From assembly GCA_049999765.1 (NCBI GenBank), contig JBNGIQ010005386.1:1-25619 (forward strand): a stretch of 25,619 nucleotides of DNA, written 5' to 3'. The notes under the pieces were generated by a model. It was not told the origin of the DNA and searched no databases. It saw only the letters and a program-made list of their open reading frames with translations. Within the stretch, counting starts at the first letter, position 1, and each line of letters opens with the position of its first letter. The DNA comes from Phaeoceros laevis (taxonomy: Eukaryota > Anthocerotophyta > Anthocerotopsida > Notothyladales). Below are positions 9,819 through 19,433 of this stretch, piece by piece. A program made the position numbers and the translations under genes.

Positions 9819-9900
9819 ATTTGATTGAGTGGAGTCCCTTGGGGTCGGACCAGCATTGGATTTGATTGAGTGGAGTCCCTTGGGGTCGGACCAGCATTGG
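9819..9900. repeat. 41-bp exact tandem duplication that shifts frame
   Basis: 9819-9859 and 9860-9900 are identical. Because 41 is not a multiple of three, the frame entering on the left stops just after the first unit, while the second unit opens the next long frame. Confidence 0.95.
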
Positions 9901-10089
9901 CTTTACGCCGTCATTGCCACTCTGCCACTGCTGCTGCAAGCTAGGAACTACAACCTGTACAACCTGGCCTCCGCGGTAGTGACCGTGGCAACCTACTTTC
10001 TGGACCTTATCTCCAATTACCTGTCCCAAATTTTCGAGGAGGTTTGGCTGTGGACACTAGGCTTGTCAAGGCTTAGCTCTCCTCCAACT

Positions 10090-10127
10090 GGCTTCCTTTC
10101 GGTTTCAAGGCTTCCTTTCGGTTTCAA
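10090..10127. repeat. 19-bp exact tandem duplication
   Basis: 10090-10108 and 10109-10127 are identical (GGCTTCCTTTCGGTTTCAA). The current frame is open through both units; collapsing it moves to a frame with TAG near 10184, so this one may be genuine or may lie in an intron. Confidence 0.95.
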
Positions 10128-10565
10128 GATTTTCTACTACTACACGCTCTGCAATTTCGACACAGGTTTCATGCCCAGCTGCATAGACGACTTGAAAATC
10201 AAGCGATGGAAGATCGGAGAGTTCCTTGCCGCAAGATGTTGAAGGCATTGAGGAGCTGGTTGCCGACGTTCCCAGCGAGGTCACTGAAAGCACGGTCACG
10301 CACCGTGTGCGGATGCTGAACTGTGATGTGGATTGCACATTCGTCCGTGTGGAGAAAAATGGATTCCTAACTTTCAAGGCAGTGATACGAAACATTCTGT
10401 ACGACAAGATTAGTCACATCTACACAGTCCCGGTTGGAAACTACTTCCTCTTTATCACGTTTCTCCAGTGGATCGCGGATAATAACGCAGCGGGGCTGAT
10501 CATAGAGATCAAAGCTGGCAGGCTGATAGATAGTATGATTTGCCTGGGTATCAGCGAAACAATCA

Positions 10566-10669
10566 ATGCGTTTTGGGAGCCAGGGTTCAAGGTTTTCAAA
10601 GGCCGCTTCACANNNNNNNNNNATGCGTTTTGGGAGCCAGGGTTCAAGGTTTTCAAAGGCCGCTTCACA
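10566..10669. other. Assembly gap (N10 at 10613-10622) flanked by the same 47 bp
   Basis: The 47 bases 10566-10612 recur exactly at 10623-10669, separated only by ten Ns. This is what is left when two contigs that overlap are scaffolded without merging. Collapsing 57 bases (47 plus 10) preserves the reading frame: INAFWEPGFKVFKGRF continues into TPVRTFLIGD. Confidence 0.92.
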
Positions 10670-10939
10670 CCCGTGCGGACGTTTCTCATAGGTGACACCA
10701 TACCAGAATGGTCACAATACTGACACTGTAGTCACTGGACCGTCCATTCTGGTAGCTAAAGCTAGTAGTATTAAGAGCTCGAGCATAGGATAGTGCCTAG
10801 GGTTAGGTTCATCCCAGCTAGAGTCGACTGCAGGCACTAACGTAAGTAGGATAAAGAACTGAACCACTATCGGATAAAATGCATGTTTTGAAGCTGAGCA
10901 GTAGAAGTTTTCAAGTTTGAGAATGAACGTCAAGTATCG

Positions 10940-11547
10940 TTTTTGAGACACCTGTATGCGATTCTCCTCTCGCTCGTTTGGCACATCGTTGATATAAGAG
11001 TGAAAACTTTCTCTGAAACTGCGAGTGCCTCTGGTCTCATGGCTTTCAAAACCCCAACAGCGTTTTTCGTCCAAGCATCAAAGCTAGAAACTTTCGTTGG
11101 CAGCCCCTTGCCTAGTTAACAGGAAATCTCGCAAGTGCAGAATCACCTGAACCAAAACACAAACCTCCTTAGCATTAGAAAGTGAGATCTCACTTGCATC
11201 CAATCTAATTCAGTTCTTCGCAGCAGATGTGGCTGAAAAATTGCAGCCCTCCTGACTTTTCTTTTGTTTATATACCACCACCCTTCAACAGGCCACGGAA
11301 CCCAGCTAGGTAGTCAAAATTGATGCCCCACACTTCTGCATACTGCTTGACCACCTCAATTATGTAGTCTGCAAACGCCTTGTGGTACACGGGCTTCAAA
11401 TTTTCAGTCTTTCAGTCAATTTTCAGTCTTTCATGGTGGGCCTACAACGGACAACACCGAAAATGTTCCATAAGACGAAGATCTTTGAAGGCTGATTCAA
11501 CTACCCATTCACTGGAAATGCTTCAGAAGTTATACTCTGTGACGAAA
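10940..11547 (-). pseudogene. Second GH30 relic: exon 4, intron 3, exon 3 and part of intron 2
   Basis: Collinear with about 6190-6815 of the live gene, including introns, so it is a genomic duplication, not a retrocopy. Exon 4 has several small indels (for example in the VNVHSYIND segment and near the GLSTK segment). In exon 3 the acid/base site AGFNEP is destroyed: the bases coding NEP are replaced and one base is lost, giving a frameshift at the catalytic glutamate. The intron-exon junction before exon 3 is overwritten by a 19-bp tandem duplication (period 11399-11417, then 11418 on). Exons 1, 2 and 5 are absent; dispersed repeat B begins where exon 2 should lie. Confidence 0.9.
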
Positions 11548-11672
11548 ACAAGTGGCTTTGGCGTGCTGTGCCACATGCGAAGCCTGTTTCTGAGCGTCGG
11601 AAATTTCATTGGTTAAATTTGGTTTGGAGCTCGACTCGGTATTACGCTTGGGTCCTGGGCTGACGACGTGAC
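11548..11672. repeat. Dispersed repeat, copy B
   Basis: Begins ACAAGTGGCTTTGGCGTGCT; shares GTCGGAAATTTCATTGGTT, TTTGGTTTGGAGCTCGACTC and GGTATTACGCTTGGGTCCT with copy A, and GGGCTGAC with copy C. It has an extra TAAATT insertion inside the CATTGGTT block, and the G-box core is mutated to CACATG. Confidence 0.8.
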
Positions 11673-11956
11673 AACAACGTGGAACGTGGAGGGGTTTGGA
11701 ATTCAGCTCGTTTCTCACGGCCAGCCAAGCGGATACAAATGGTCACCATTCTGCCATGGCTCAGCTGGCAGGTACTCCATCTCGAGGACAACACAACTCC
11801 CAGCGGCTCGTACGTTCCCCTTAAAGCCTATTGGTCTTAGGCTTTCTGCTGGGGGGGAGAGCTGGCATGCTAAATCTGGTGGTCACAGTCTTGAAAACCC
11901 TCTCCATGCAACTCTGGGGCCATGTCTTCCCCCGAACCCAGCTTTAGCCGTGTTCT

Positions 11957-12208
11957 TCAACAACCATCAGCTTGGGCGGGCCTGCTATCAGCTCCTGGCA
12001 CAGCCTTACCATTTAAATAAGTCTCCTTCTTCAAGATGATATAGCAGGTTCCTGGCAGGCAGGTTCTCAGGTGGAGCGTGATGGTGAGTAGGTCCAAAAG
12101 CTGGCCCTGCCCAATGCTCTTGTAGTCAACCTTGGGAATCCAATGCAGCAGCTGATTGAAGCTGAACATAGGGCATTGTAGCCTGTCACCAAAGTGATTT
12201 GCTTCCAC
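11957..12208 (-). other. Unrecognised open frame, possibly an exon fragment
   Basis: The complement reads with a balanced, protein-like composition (PMFSFNQLLHWIPKVDYKSI, GQGQLLDLLTITLHLRTCLP, GTCYIILKKETYLNG). It is followed by a GT-AAGG donor-like site after ETYLNG, with a CAG just upstream of the Leu-Gln-Cys-Pro segment. The same strand further left (11690-11930) has short open pieces such as WPQSCMERVFKTVTTRF. It could be a remnant of an unidentified minus-strand gene. I recognise no family, and the rest of 11673-12261 shows nothing more. Confidence 0.3.
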
Positions 12209-12261
12209 AAACTGCTCGTTCTAGCTGAAACCTGTTATTGCAGGCTTCTCGAAGGTAGGCC

Positions 12262-15200
12262 ATGCAATGCCCGGGCAATGGCGTCTGTTGCAGGCCCTTC
12301 CTTGAGTCTGGTTTCACTCGCCTCGTGCCTTCCATGCCGGCACCCTCTGTGCTTCTTGCTGTCCATTGTCATGACAGACAGCGGGTACCGTCTCCGCTCT
12401 CTGTCACGTACCACACCGTAGGAGGCTGCCAATCTGGGTCGTCCCACGGGTCCGGCCCGACGCTTCTGCCCAATGCCTTCCTAGCATCATCCACAGCCGA
12501 GATGGGAACATGGTTGGACGCCTTGCCACCCCCGGCCCCGTGCACGCAGCCGTCCATGCTCGTTTTTTCCGGTACGTTGTGCTTTGTTGCCGTCACCTGT
12601 GTCAGGAAGGGGCAGGGCTGCAGCGTAACGTGTGGTGCTGTCACCCTTTTCCTTAGGTGGCACGGCCTTCAACGGCGTTGTAGGGGAACTGAAGAAACTC
12701 ACCACCCGTGTTGCACATGTTCTTCCTGTCTCAGACGACGGTGGTAGTACTGCAGAGATTGTACGCGTCTTTGGTTGTCTCCTCTACCTTCTCCTAAGTA
12801 GCACATGAATTCTTGACACGACCATGTTAGACATTTTTCTAGTATGCTGCTGGTCTCTCAATGTCTTCAGAATCCTGTTGCAGGGGGCCCTGCTGTTGGA
12901 GACATTCGGTCCAGATGCCTGAGGCTCTCAGACGAGACTTCTTCAGAAGCATTAGCTGTGAGGCGCTTGCTTGGTCATCGGCTCTCGTTCAATGACTCCG
13001 AAGCAAAGGCTGAATGGTATGCATACCTCCACTGCCACCAATTCCAGTTATTCAGTCAAAAATCCACTCATGCCTGCTTTCACCTGTTTTTTCTCAGGCT
13101 TGAAATTGTGGAAGGTGAACATGCACTCTGGGAAGGCGTGTCTGGACCGTACAGGGAAACTATTCGTGCATTTCTTGTTCACTTTCAAAGTCAGGTTGGC
13201 AGAACATTCATGAATTGCGTTTCATTGCCGTGGTTGGTATGTCATATTGTAGGGGCCGCTGATGAGCTGCTATGTATTCCAGATACTCAAGCGCTCCCAC
13301 GAAAGGTTCCGCTTTAGGAATGGAAGGTAATACAGGAATCTGCACCATGTATGAATGACCTGTAATAGGATGGAAGACTAGTCGTTTCCTTCGATTGAGA
13401 AACAAAACAACATTTGAGGCATTAACAAACTCCGTAGCGACCTCAGGATCTGAAACTGTGATTCCCATATTTGTCATTCAGCATCGGCAATTTTTTCTTC
13501 GCTGGAGCTCGAATTTTCTTTGGCTCGTTAGATGCAGCTATTTTTCTCTACTCACGTGTTTCTCAAATTCCAAAGGAGAGTCTTGTGCTTCCTTCAATAT
13601 GCACCAATGACAGACTGACTCTTGGTTGTGAGCTCTATGTGAGTCTCTCCATGTGTTGGCACTGCATTTCCTCCAAATGGAAAATGGCTTGCTTCAAGTG
13701 TTTGTTGACCTTGTGTAGTTACCATGCTCATGGTGCTTGCATGGTTGAACCTTGCTACAGTGATTACCTGATGCTTGTATGGTTGTATGCATGCATCTAC
13801 AGGATGGCACACTTATTCGAGGTCAGAATGAGATCTCCCATCCGGTAGTAGAGAAACTAGCCGGTGAACCTTCACATGCTGTGAATAAGGTGTGGGAGCT
13901 GATATTAAGCAATACCAGGAATGTTAGAAACTCTGAGTCGATGAGCTAATGTGTCTGTGCAATGAGATGTGGTGCAAAGAGAACTTGGCAACCAACTAGA
14001 CAAAGCCTGACCTTGTTTTGTCGTTTTATGCTTGGGCGCATTTTTACTGTTATCATATTCTTCTGAGCAGGTCATGTGTGCATCACCCCCTCTTCCAGCT
14101 CCCATCAAGCGAATCTTCTACATGTCCAGTGAAGGCACACATTTCTTGCACGAGGTTTGGACCTCGTACTTTCTGCTGACCCGTATTGTCTAATGGAAGT
14201 TCATCATTTCAGACTTCAAATCAAATTGCATGTTTCTGGCTCATTTTGTGATTTTTTCTTGTGAAAGTTGTAAAAGCTGTGGGATGTTATCTGTGCAGGT
14301 GTTTCCACCAGTAAACCCAACAGTGCTGGAACAGTTATCGCTTGTGAATGCTGTTGTCTATGGCATGGGGTCTTTCTACACATCCGTTTGCCCATCACTG
14401 GTTACTTTTCTGGCCTTGCAATTGAGATGTACACAGCTAGAAACTCTGAGGCGTGCTTTTATGGTTCCCTTCCTTTGTGTCTGGCTCCCCTGCCCATACT
14501 ACACTACATCGGTGCAGAATTGTAGATGACGGTTCTTGTCTTGACCAGTATATTTTTCTCCCCTTGAGCTTGGACATTCAACATGTGCTTAGACAGTTGA
14601 GTAACGATTCTTCCAGGTGTTGCGAGGTGTTGGGGAAACAATTGCAAGTAGACAATGCCCTAAAGTATGTCTTTAGTCCGTGATATTAGAGTATATTTTA
14701 TGTGGCTCACCTGCTGTTTTAAGATGTTGGCCAGAGCTGGAAAATTGTGGATACCATCTCACATAGGCGTTGCAGGTGTTCATTCTGAATGGTACGTACG
14801 ACAGGGAGACTAAAGGAATGGCATCGTCCGACTTCATTATTTCTTTGACAGATGCTTTGAACAGAAGATATGGTGGAGACCTGTGCAACTGCCTTGATCA
14901 CCCAGTAAGTTCTGTCATTTATCTGGGAGCTACCTGCCTGCCTGCCTCTTCGAAGCCTTCTTTTATGAGCCCGCCTAAGCCTCAATGTTACTCTATTGCA
15001 GGCTGCTGAATACGTTTCTGTCATGTTTGCGCCAAGAGATGGGGAAATAGTACTCGACATTGATAGGCTAACTTTTTTGGGAATCACATCTGTGGTGAGC
15101 ATGGATGTTTGCAACTTTGTTTGTAGCTGATGTTCGCACTTTATATACTTGTGGGCAATCCCAGATGGGGATAGTTGTGTTGCTGAGCATGCTGATTGCC

Positions 15201-15322
15201 AGGTCTTGGTCGACTCTCTACGAGATGAGAAGGTGGGCGTTATATATGAGCCCAAAGCTTTGATCAGTGCCTTGGAAAAAGTGATCAGTGACCAAGTTGT
15301 TCAACTTGGACACAGTTACTAG
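12262..15322 (+). CDS. CofD/YvcK-like protein (UPF0052 family, plant type)
   Basis: Thirteen exons close in phase: 12262-12571, 12657-12773, 12884-13016, 13098-13194, 13283-13326, 13482-13638, 13803-13889, 14071-14154, 14299-14400, 14617-14664, 14776-14904, 15002-15094, 15203-15322. They give 506 aa, or 426 aa from the in-frame ATG at 12502 (MGTWLDAL), which I think closer to relatives. Landmarks: the nucleotide-binding-type start MLVFSGGTAFNGVVGELKKL, then VAHVLPVSDDGGSTAEIVRV, GGPAVGDIRSRCLRLSDE, EALAVRRLLGHRL, IGNFFFAGARIFFGSLDAAI, NDRLTLGCEL, RGQNEISHP, RIFYMSSEGTHFLHEVFPPV, VLRGVGETIASRQCPK, ILNGTYDRET and DEKVGVIYEPKALI. Archaeal and actinobacterial CofD makes the F420 precursor; Bacillus YvcK is a morphogenesis/gluconeogenesis factor that binds UDP-sugars. 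The plant role is unknown. Exon 2's donor (GTTGTC) is off consensus. Confidence 0.9.
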
Positions 15323-16536
15323 AAATCAGCTGTGGTTAGTTAATTCATCCTCGACAAGAATGGGATTCTTGGTCTCTCAGCTGCCTCAGTCTCTCAGATG
15401 GTATCCTGTGGAGCTTGTCTATTTGGAGTTGGCACGCCGTTTCCAATGTCCAACTGTTGCGGAGGAGTCCCTGGCAGAATAGGGAGGGAATAATTTTTGA
15501 ACAAAAGTTCTGTAGAAATACATATGTATTATTGCATGGTGTAATTTTAGGGAGGCATCTGATGAGGATGTGTGGACCCTCCGCTGTTGCTGACCACTTA
15601 GGTTCACTCACTTTCCAGTGATTTCAACATTGTCTGCCAGCCACGTCCATCAGTTCTAACTTCTAAGCACTCGTCCACTTTCTTCCTTTCCTGAAAAAGC
15701 TGCGTTTCAGTGCATTTGGGAGGAGCTCGTGACAATATCTACTGGTGCTTCTGGTTCTCTAACCACAATGTCTCTCAACTTCTATTTATTGTTGACATGA
15801 ATGCATTCACTGCACCCCAGATAGACAAGCGTCTATCTGAAGTAGGCCCATACGCATGTCGGTCTGCCACCGACGACGGATGAGATCCGCGTGCATCCTT
15901 TTGCAAGCCCCAACTTCGAGAGTCGATATTATTTTCAATCTCTAGTGACTCTCTACCAAGGTTTCAATTTTCAAGGTCGGCTGAACTCATGATACTGTAC
16001 GCGTCCACAACTTTTACCTTTCTGTTAGCCAGGTGAAGGACACAGGTGGCTCCAGGGTGCTCTGCCACGTGTGAGGTCTGCTCCAGAGCTTCGGAAATTT
16101 GATTGGTTTGGACCTAGACTCGGTAAACTAGACTAGACTAGCTAGACTCCGGGCCAGGGGTGACGGGCTGACTAAGTAACGAAGGTGCATGCGGACGCGC
16201 ACAGGGGTTTGCCATTCGCTTGCGTGAGCTCGTCACTGAAGCAGGTCGCTGACCGGAGGTCTCCAGGCTAGTGCACTGCCACTATAGGCCTTGATTTGGG
16301 ATGCGGCTGCTAGACCGGAGCACATCGGCTCTGCAGGAGACGAATTTTGGTGCGGAATCGCACAAGTTTCGGGAAACGGTGCTGCGGATCTGGCGGAGCA
16401 GTTCACTGGAGGAAGTTGGTGCTGTTATCAATTGCCAAGGAGAAATTTAAGCTGAATTGCAATCAAAGGTGGGGTGCATTCCGAGCGGTAAATCGACAAT
16501 ATATCCCAGAAGGTTTAGAATAGAACAGGTACAGGC
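15323..16536. other. Intergenic: 3' UTR of the CofD-like gene, then PRA1 upstream region
   Basis: No gene seen. Short frames around 15345-15620 look like UTR. Repeat C (16042-16172) and a CTAGA-rich stretch (about 16125-16148) lie within, about 0.45-0.57 kb upstream of the PRA1 ATG. Confidence 0.6.
16042..16172. repeat. Dispersed repeat, copy C
   Basis: Begins ACAGGTGGCTCCAGGGTGCT, keeps the G-box (GCCACGTGTG), CTTCGGAAATTTGATTGGTT and GGACCTAGACTCGGTA, then has an expanded CTAGA stretch before GGGCCAGGGGTGACGGGCTGAC. Homologous to copies A and B. Confidence 0.8.
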
Positions 16537-16544
16537 TATAAATA
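16537..16544 (+). promoter_or_regulatory. TATA box of the PRA1 gene
   Basis: TATAAATA within GGCTATAAATACAGG, 71 bp upstream of the ATG at 16615. Transcription would then start near 16570, giving a leader of roughly 45 nt. Confidence 0.65.
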
Positions 16545-16614
16545 CAGGATAGGTCGCACTTCCTTGAGGGAGTGGGACTTGTGTTCGTGTAAATTGTGAC
16601 TGTCAGCAGCAGAC

Positions 16615-18158
16615 ATGGATTGGGGCAATGTCACGCTAGATGAGCTGGTCGATGCTCTTCAAGAGGTGGACTGGTCGTCGCCTCCGCGGCCTCTTCCGGA
16701 GTTTTTTGCCAAGTTCACAGTTCCGAAGTCCAGATCGAAGTGGGACGGACGTGTTAAGTGCAACCTGTACTAGTAAGCTGCTCGTATTCCCTCAGTTCCT
16801 GAAGCCTTAAATCACTTTGCCTCCTCCTACTGTTATTCGGTTTTGCGTGTCATGCCTAGCAATCTTGCAAAGCGTAAAATCCTCAACCTCAGATGCCTGT
16901 TACTGAGCTTGCGGAACACAGGAAACCCTAAGTGGCCACAGCGGGATATTATGTTGGGGGTCGCCCTCAAAGTCCCTCATTCGCAATGTTGATTTCTATG
17001 TGTGGTAGTGTTATGATCTCTGACTTGCATCACAGTTTTTGGTTCTATCCTGATCTCACTTTTCTTTTTGACTTGGCAGTTATCGTGCAAACTACTTTAT
17101 ACTCATGGCTTTCACTCTTGGTAAGCCTTATACCGTGCTGGTTGTCATGCTTCGAATCCTGTCCAGTTTTGAATTCCATTCAGCTTCAAATCTGTACAGT
17201 TGATTTTAATAGGCAAGCAGTCGCAGTTCATGCTAATAGAGTAGCTGTTTGGTGGATGCAGGGATTGGTTTTGTGCGAAATCCATTGGCACTTATAGCTG
17301 TTTTCTTTGCTGGCCTCAGTGTGGCTTGCTTGAATGACAGGTGAAAGAAGCATTTATTGTATCGATTCCCTTACCCTAGATTTTGCAAGTCTAAGCTGCA
17401 CCTATCTGTATTGCCTCTCACGGAGATGTTGTGTGTGCACTCTCCAGCTTCGCTGAGTCTGTAAGTGAGAAGTTGACTAGGGCTGTGAGACGAGTATCAC
17501 CACCGATAGCAGCCAAGCTAAGGCAGCCTGTAACGTGAGTATGCTGCGATTCCATATTCAGAACTTTGTTTCACCTCAAGTTGGCGAGTTTTCATGTTCT
17601 GTACACTGTTCGCCCCTTTTTTTTGAACCTCTGAAGCAGGCCAGGAGTTCGTCGTCGACCTCAGAAGGGATCTGTTTATATATGTGGCAAAGACCGCCGC
17701 TTTATAGTGGCTGGTTTGACATCTGGTAAGCTGGTGGCAAGATGTTGCAAAGCAGCTGGTCATGTCACAGACCTCAGCTGTTCATTTCCAGGCATGCATC
17801 TGCAGCGCGCAGGATGAACAATCAGTTCAAATTTCCTTTCAGCCGTGCATTATGTTGGTTCTGACGACGGTGATCTTGAACTTGGCAGTTAGTGCGCTGG
17901 TATGGTTCTTTACTGGAGCCTTTATTACAGTGCTCGGAGCTCTATCCTTCGGTATCGTATGTAAGTAGTTATACTCTCATCCATGTTCTAGCTTTTGCAA
18001 GAACTGTTTCTAGGATACGTAGTCACGTTTGATGTTCCTTTCCTGTCTTCGTAGTGTCTGGGCTTCATGCGAGCTTCCGTACTCCGAATTTGAAAGCCAG
18101 GCTTAACTCTGTGAGGGAGGAGTTTCGGGCAGTCTGGAGAGGGTACAGTGATGCTTAA
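16615..18158 (+). CDS. PRA1 family protein, PRA1.A type
   Basis: Seven exons close in phase: 16615-16772, 17080-17120, 17262-17340, 17448-17534, 17640-17725, 17889-17960, 18055-18158, giving 208 aa. The start MDWGNVTLDELVDALQEVDW and the blocks SSPPRPLPEFFAKFTVPKS, KWDGRVKCNLYYYRANYF, ACLNDSFAESVSEKLTRAVR, HASFRTPNLKARLN and REEFRAVWRGYSDA match plant PRA1.A members. Two hydrophobic blocks lie at GIGFVRNPLALIAVFFAGLS and SALVWFFTGAFITVLGALSF; each is long enough to hairpin or span twice, as in the family. PRA1 proteins act at ER, Golgi and endosomes on prenylated Rab GTPases. A natural-looking acceptor at 17842 breaks the phase and inserts extra residues; the acceptor at 17888 (TTGGCAG) restores both phase and alignment, so I chose that. 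Intron 1 (307 nt) is the longest in the window. Confidence 0.9.
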
Positions 18159-18452
18159 CTAAAGCACTCCAACGATGCTAGCCTCAGATATGTGCTATCA
18201 TTGTGAACATGATTGATTGCCTCCGCGTAAGGGTTAACCTGAGACTCAAGGTTTAAAAAGGAGGTGCATTCAGCCGGGAAGACGGGAGTTGCCCCAATTT
18301 TTCAGTCCTCTCTCGAACGGGACAGGGGCATACCATGTCTGCTAAGTTGATTTTTGGGGTAACAGTTGGTCTAGGAACATTTTTTGTTGTTCCAGCCAGG
18401 CATCTTCGTGTCTGTGAGGAACTTTTTTTTAGCAACTGGCCTTAACTTGAGT

Positions 18453-18482
18453 AGCTCGTTCATGAGCAGCTCGTTCATGAGC
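18453..18482. repeat. 15-bp exact tandem duplication
   Basis: 18453-18467 and 18468-18482 are identical (AGCTCGTTCATGAGC). The unit holds the palindrome CTCATGAG-like core GCTCGTTCATGAGC. It lies between the convergent PRA1 and ARL2 genes, in presumed 3' UTR. The whole 386-bp interval has no gene. Confidence 0.9.
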
Positions 18483-18544
18483 AGGTGATTTGGCAGCTTA
18501 GAGGGTGGTTTAGTTGGGAAGTTGCACACAAATCGCTTGTTAGC

Positions 18545-19433
18545 TTATTCGTGCATGTAAATCCGAGATCCAATATCAGTAACAAGCCAGTCGAAACCTT
18601 CTAGCAAACCGTCACCAGAAATTGCGCTGCATCCTCGTATATGCCAGTGCCGAGTGTTGTCCATCATTTCAAGTTTGAGAACCTTCACAATACAGTTTCC
18701 ATGTTTGAGAGCTCCAGACTCATGAACCCGATCACCTCAGGATCTCCTTGGAACGAAGCTCTGCTTACCTTGGTTATCTCTTCCACCGTGAGTGCCCCGT
18801 TGATATCCTGCTTGTTGGCAAGAATGAGAAGTGAAGCTCCTGTGAGCCTCTGCACAAGGCAAACAGCAGTGGTAAGAGCCACTACCGTTTCAACCAAGAT
18901 GAATGTCGTTACATAAAAGGGACGAAGAGATAGCAACCTCTTCTTTCAACAGGGAATGCAGCTCATCTCCGCAGTCGTCCAGCCGTCGCAGATCCGAACT
19001 GTCGACCACCCAGACCATGCCATCAGTCTGCTCGTAGTAGTTCCTCCAGTAAGCTCGCAGTGTCTTCTGCCCTCCCACGTCCCAGATGTTGAGCTTGTAG
19101 CTGCAATTTTACAAGACAGTTTGCTCGTTGGTATACTCGTGTTGTTCGTTGAATGAGCGCGTGGGAAGAGCGCCTGCTACCTCTTGTACTGCATTGTTTT
19201 GATATTGAACCCGAGGGTGGGGCTGATACTGCTCGTGTCTTCCCCGTTTATCCTTTTCACGATCGTTGTCTTGCCAGCATTGTCCAACCCTCTGAGAAAC
19301 AGGTTGTAGCTCAGCACGAAGGCAATCAACCACCAAAGCAGCGAACGCCGAAGGCAAAAATTCCTTACACCATCAGAATGCGCATCTCCTTCTCCTTCTT
19401 CTTCACCTTCCTGATGATTGTGAGCAGCCCCAT
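18545..19433 (-). CDS. ARL2: ADP-ribosylation factor-like 2 (ARL2, TITAN5-type) small GTPase
   Basis: Five exons on the complement (19433-19369, 19291-19181, 19100-18938, 18849-18769, 18682-18545) join in phase to exactly 185 aa, the size of plant ARL2. It starts [20 protein letters not shown]. The GTPase motifs are all present: P-loop GLDNAGKT (23-30), switch I SPTLGFN with T47, switch II WDVGGQ (65-70), guanine-specificity NKQD (125-128) and CSA (158-160). It ends [20 protein letters not shown]2 works with tubulin-folding cofactors (C and D) in tubulin assembly; the Arabidopsis orthologue TITAN5/HALLIMASCH is needed for embryo and endosperm division. Those roles are known for the family and inferred here. 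It diverges from the large PPR gene, 226 bp between ATGs. Confidence 0.96.

Larger units (their letters stand above)
9399..10723 (+). pseudogene. Unrecognised coding-like region, broken into four frames
   Basis: Overlapping plus-strand frames read like pieces of one protein: 9399-9701 (LESKGDYADKLLKLSGG), 9662-9865 (VKQYLHVNGFMKIVRLCDLD), 9829-10242 (LYAVIATLPLLLQARNYNLY, then ASAVVTVATYFLDLISNYL, hydrophobic and possibly membrane-spanning) and 10226-10723 (FVRVEKNGFLTFKAVIRNIL to IPEWSQY, stop at 10721). A 41-bp exact tandem duplication causes the second break: removing one unit lets DLIEWSPLGSDQHW run straight into LYAVIATLPLLLQ. The other breaks could be introns or decay. A 10-N gap sits inside the last piece. 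I recognise no family. It may be a real gene damaged by misassembly, or a pseudogene. It lies between two GH30 relics, so a moved segment is plausible. Confidence 0.35.

Noticed and set aside
12235-12705. Minus-strand frames opposite exon 1 of the CofD-like gene
   Set aside because: They are shadows of a GC-rich coding exon whose splice site and family match are secure on the plus strand.
17843-17960. Upstream start of PRA1 exon 6 at the TTTCAG acceptor
   Set aside because: It breaks reading phase with exon 5 and adds residues absent from the family; the acceptor at 17888 fits both.
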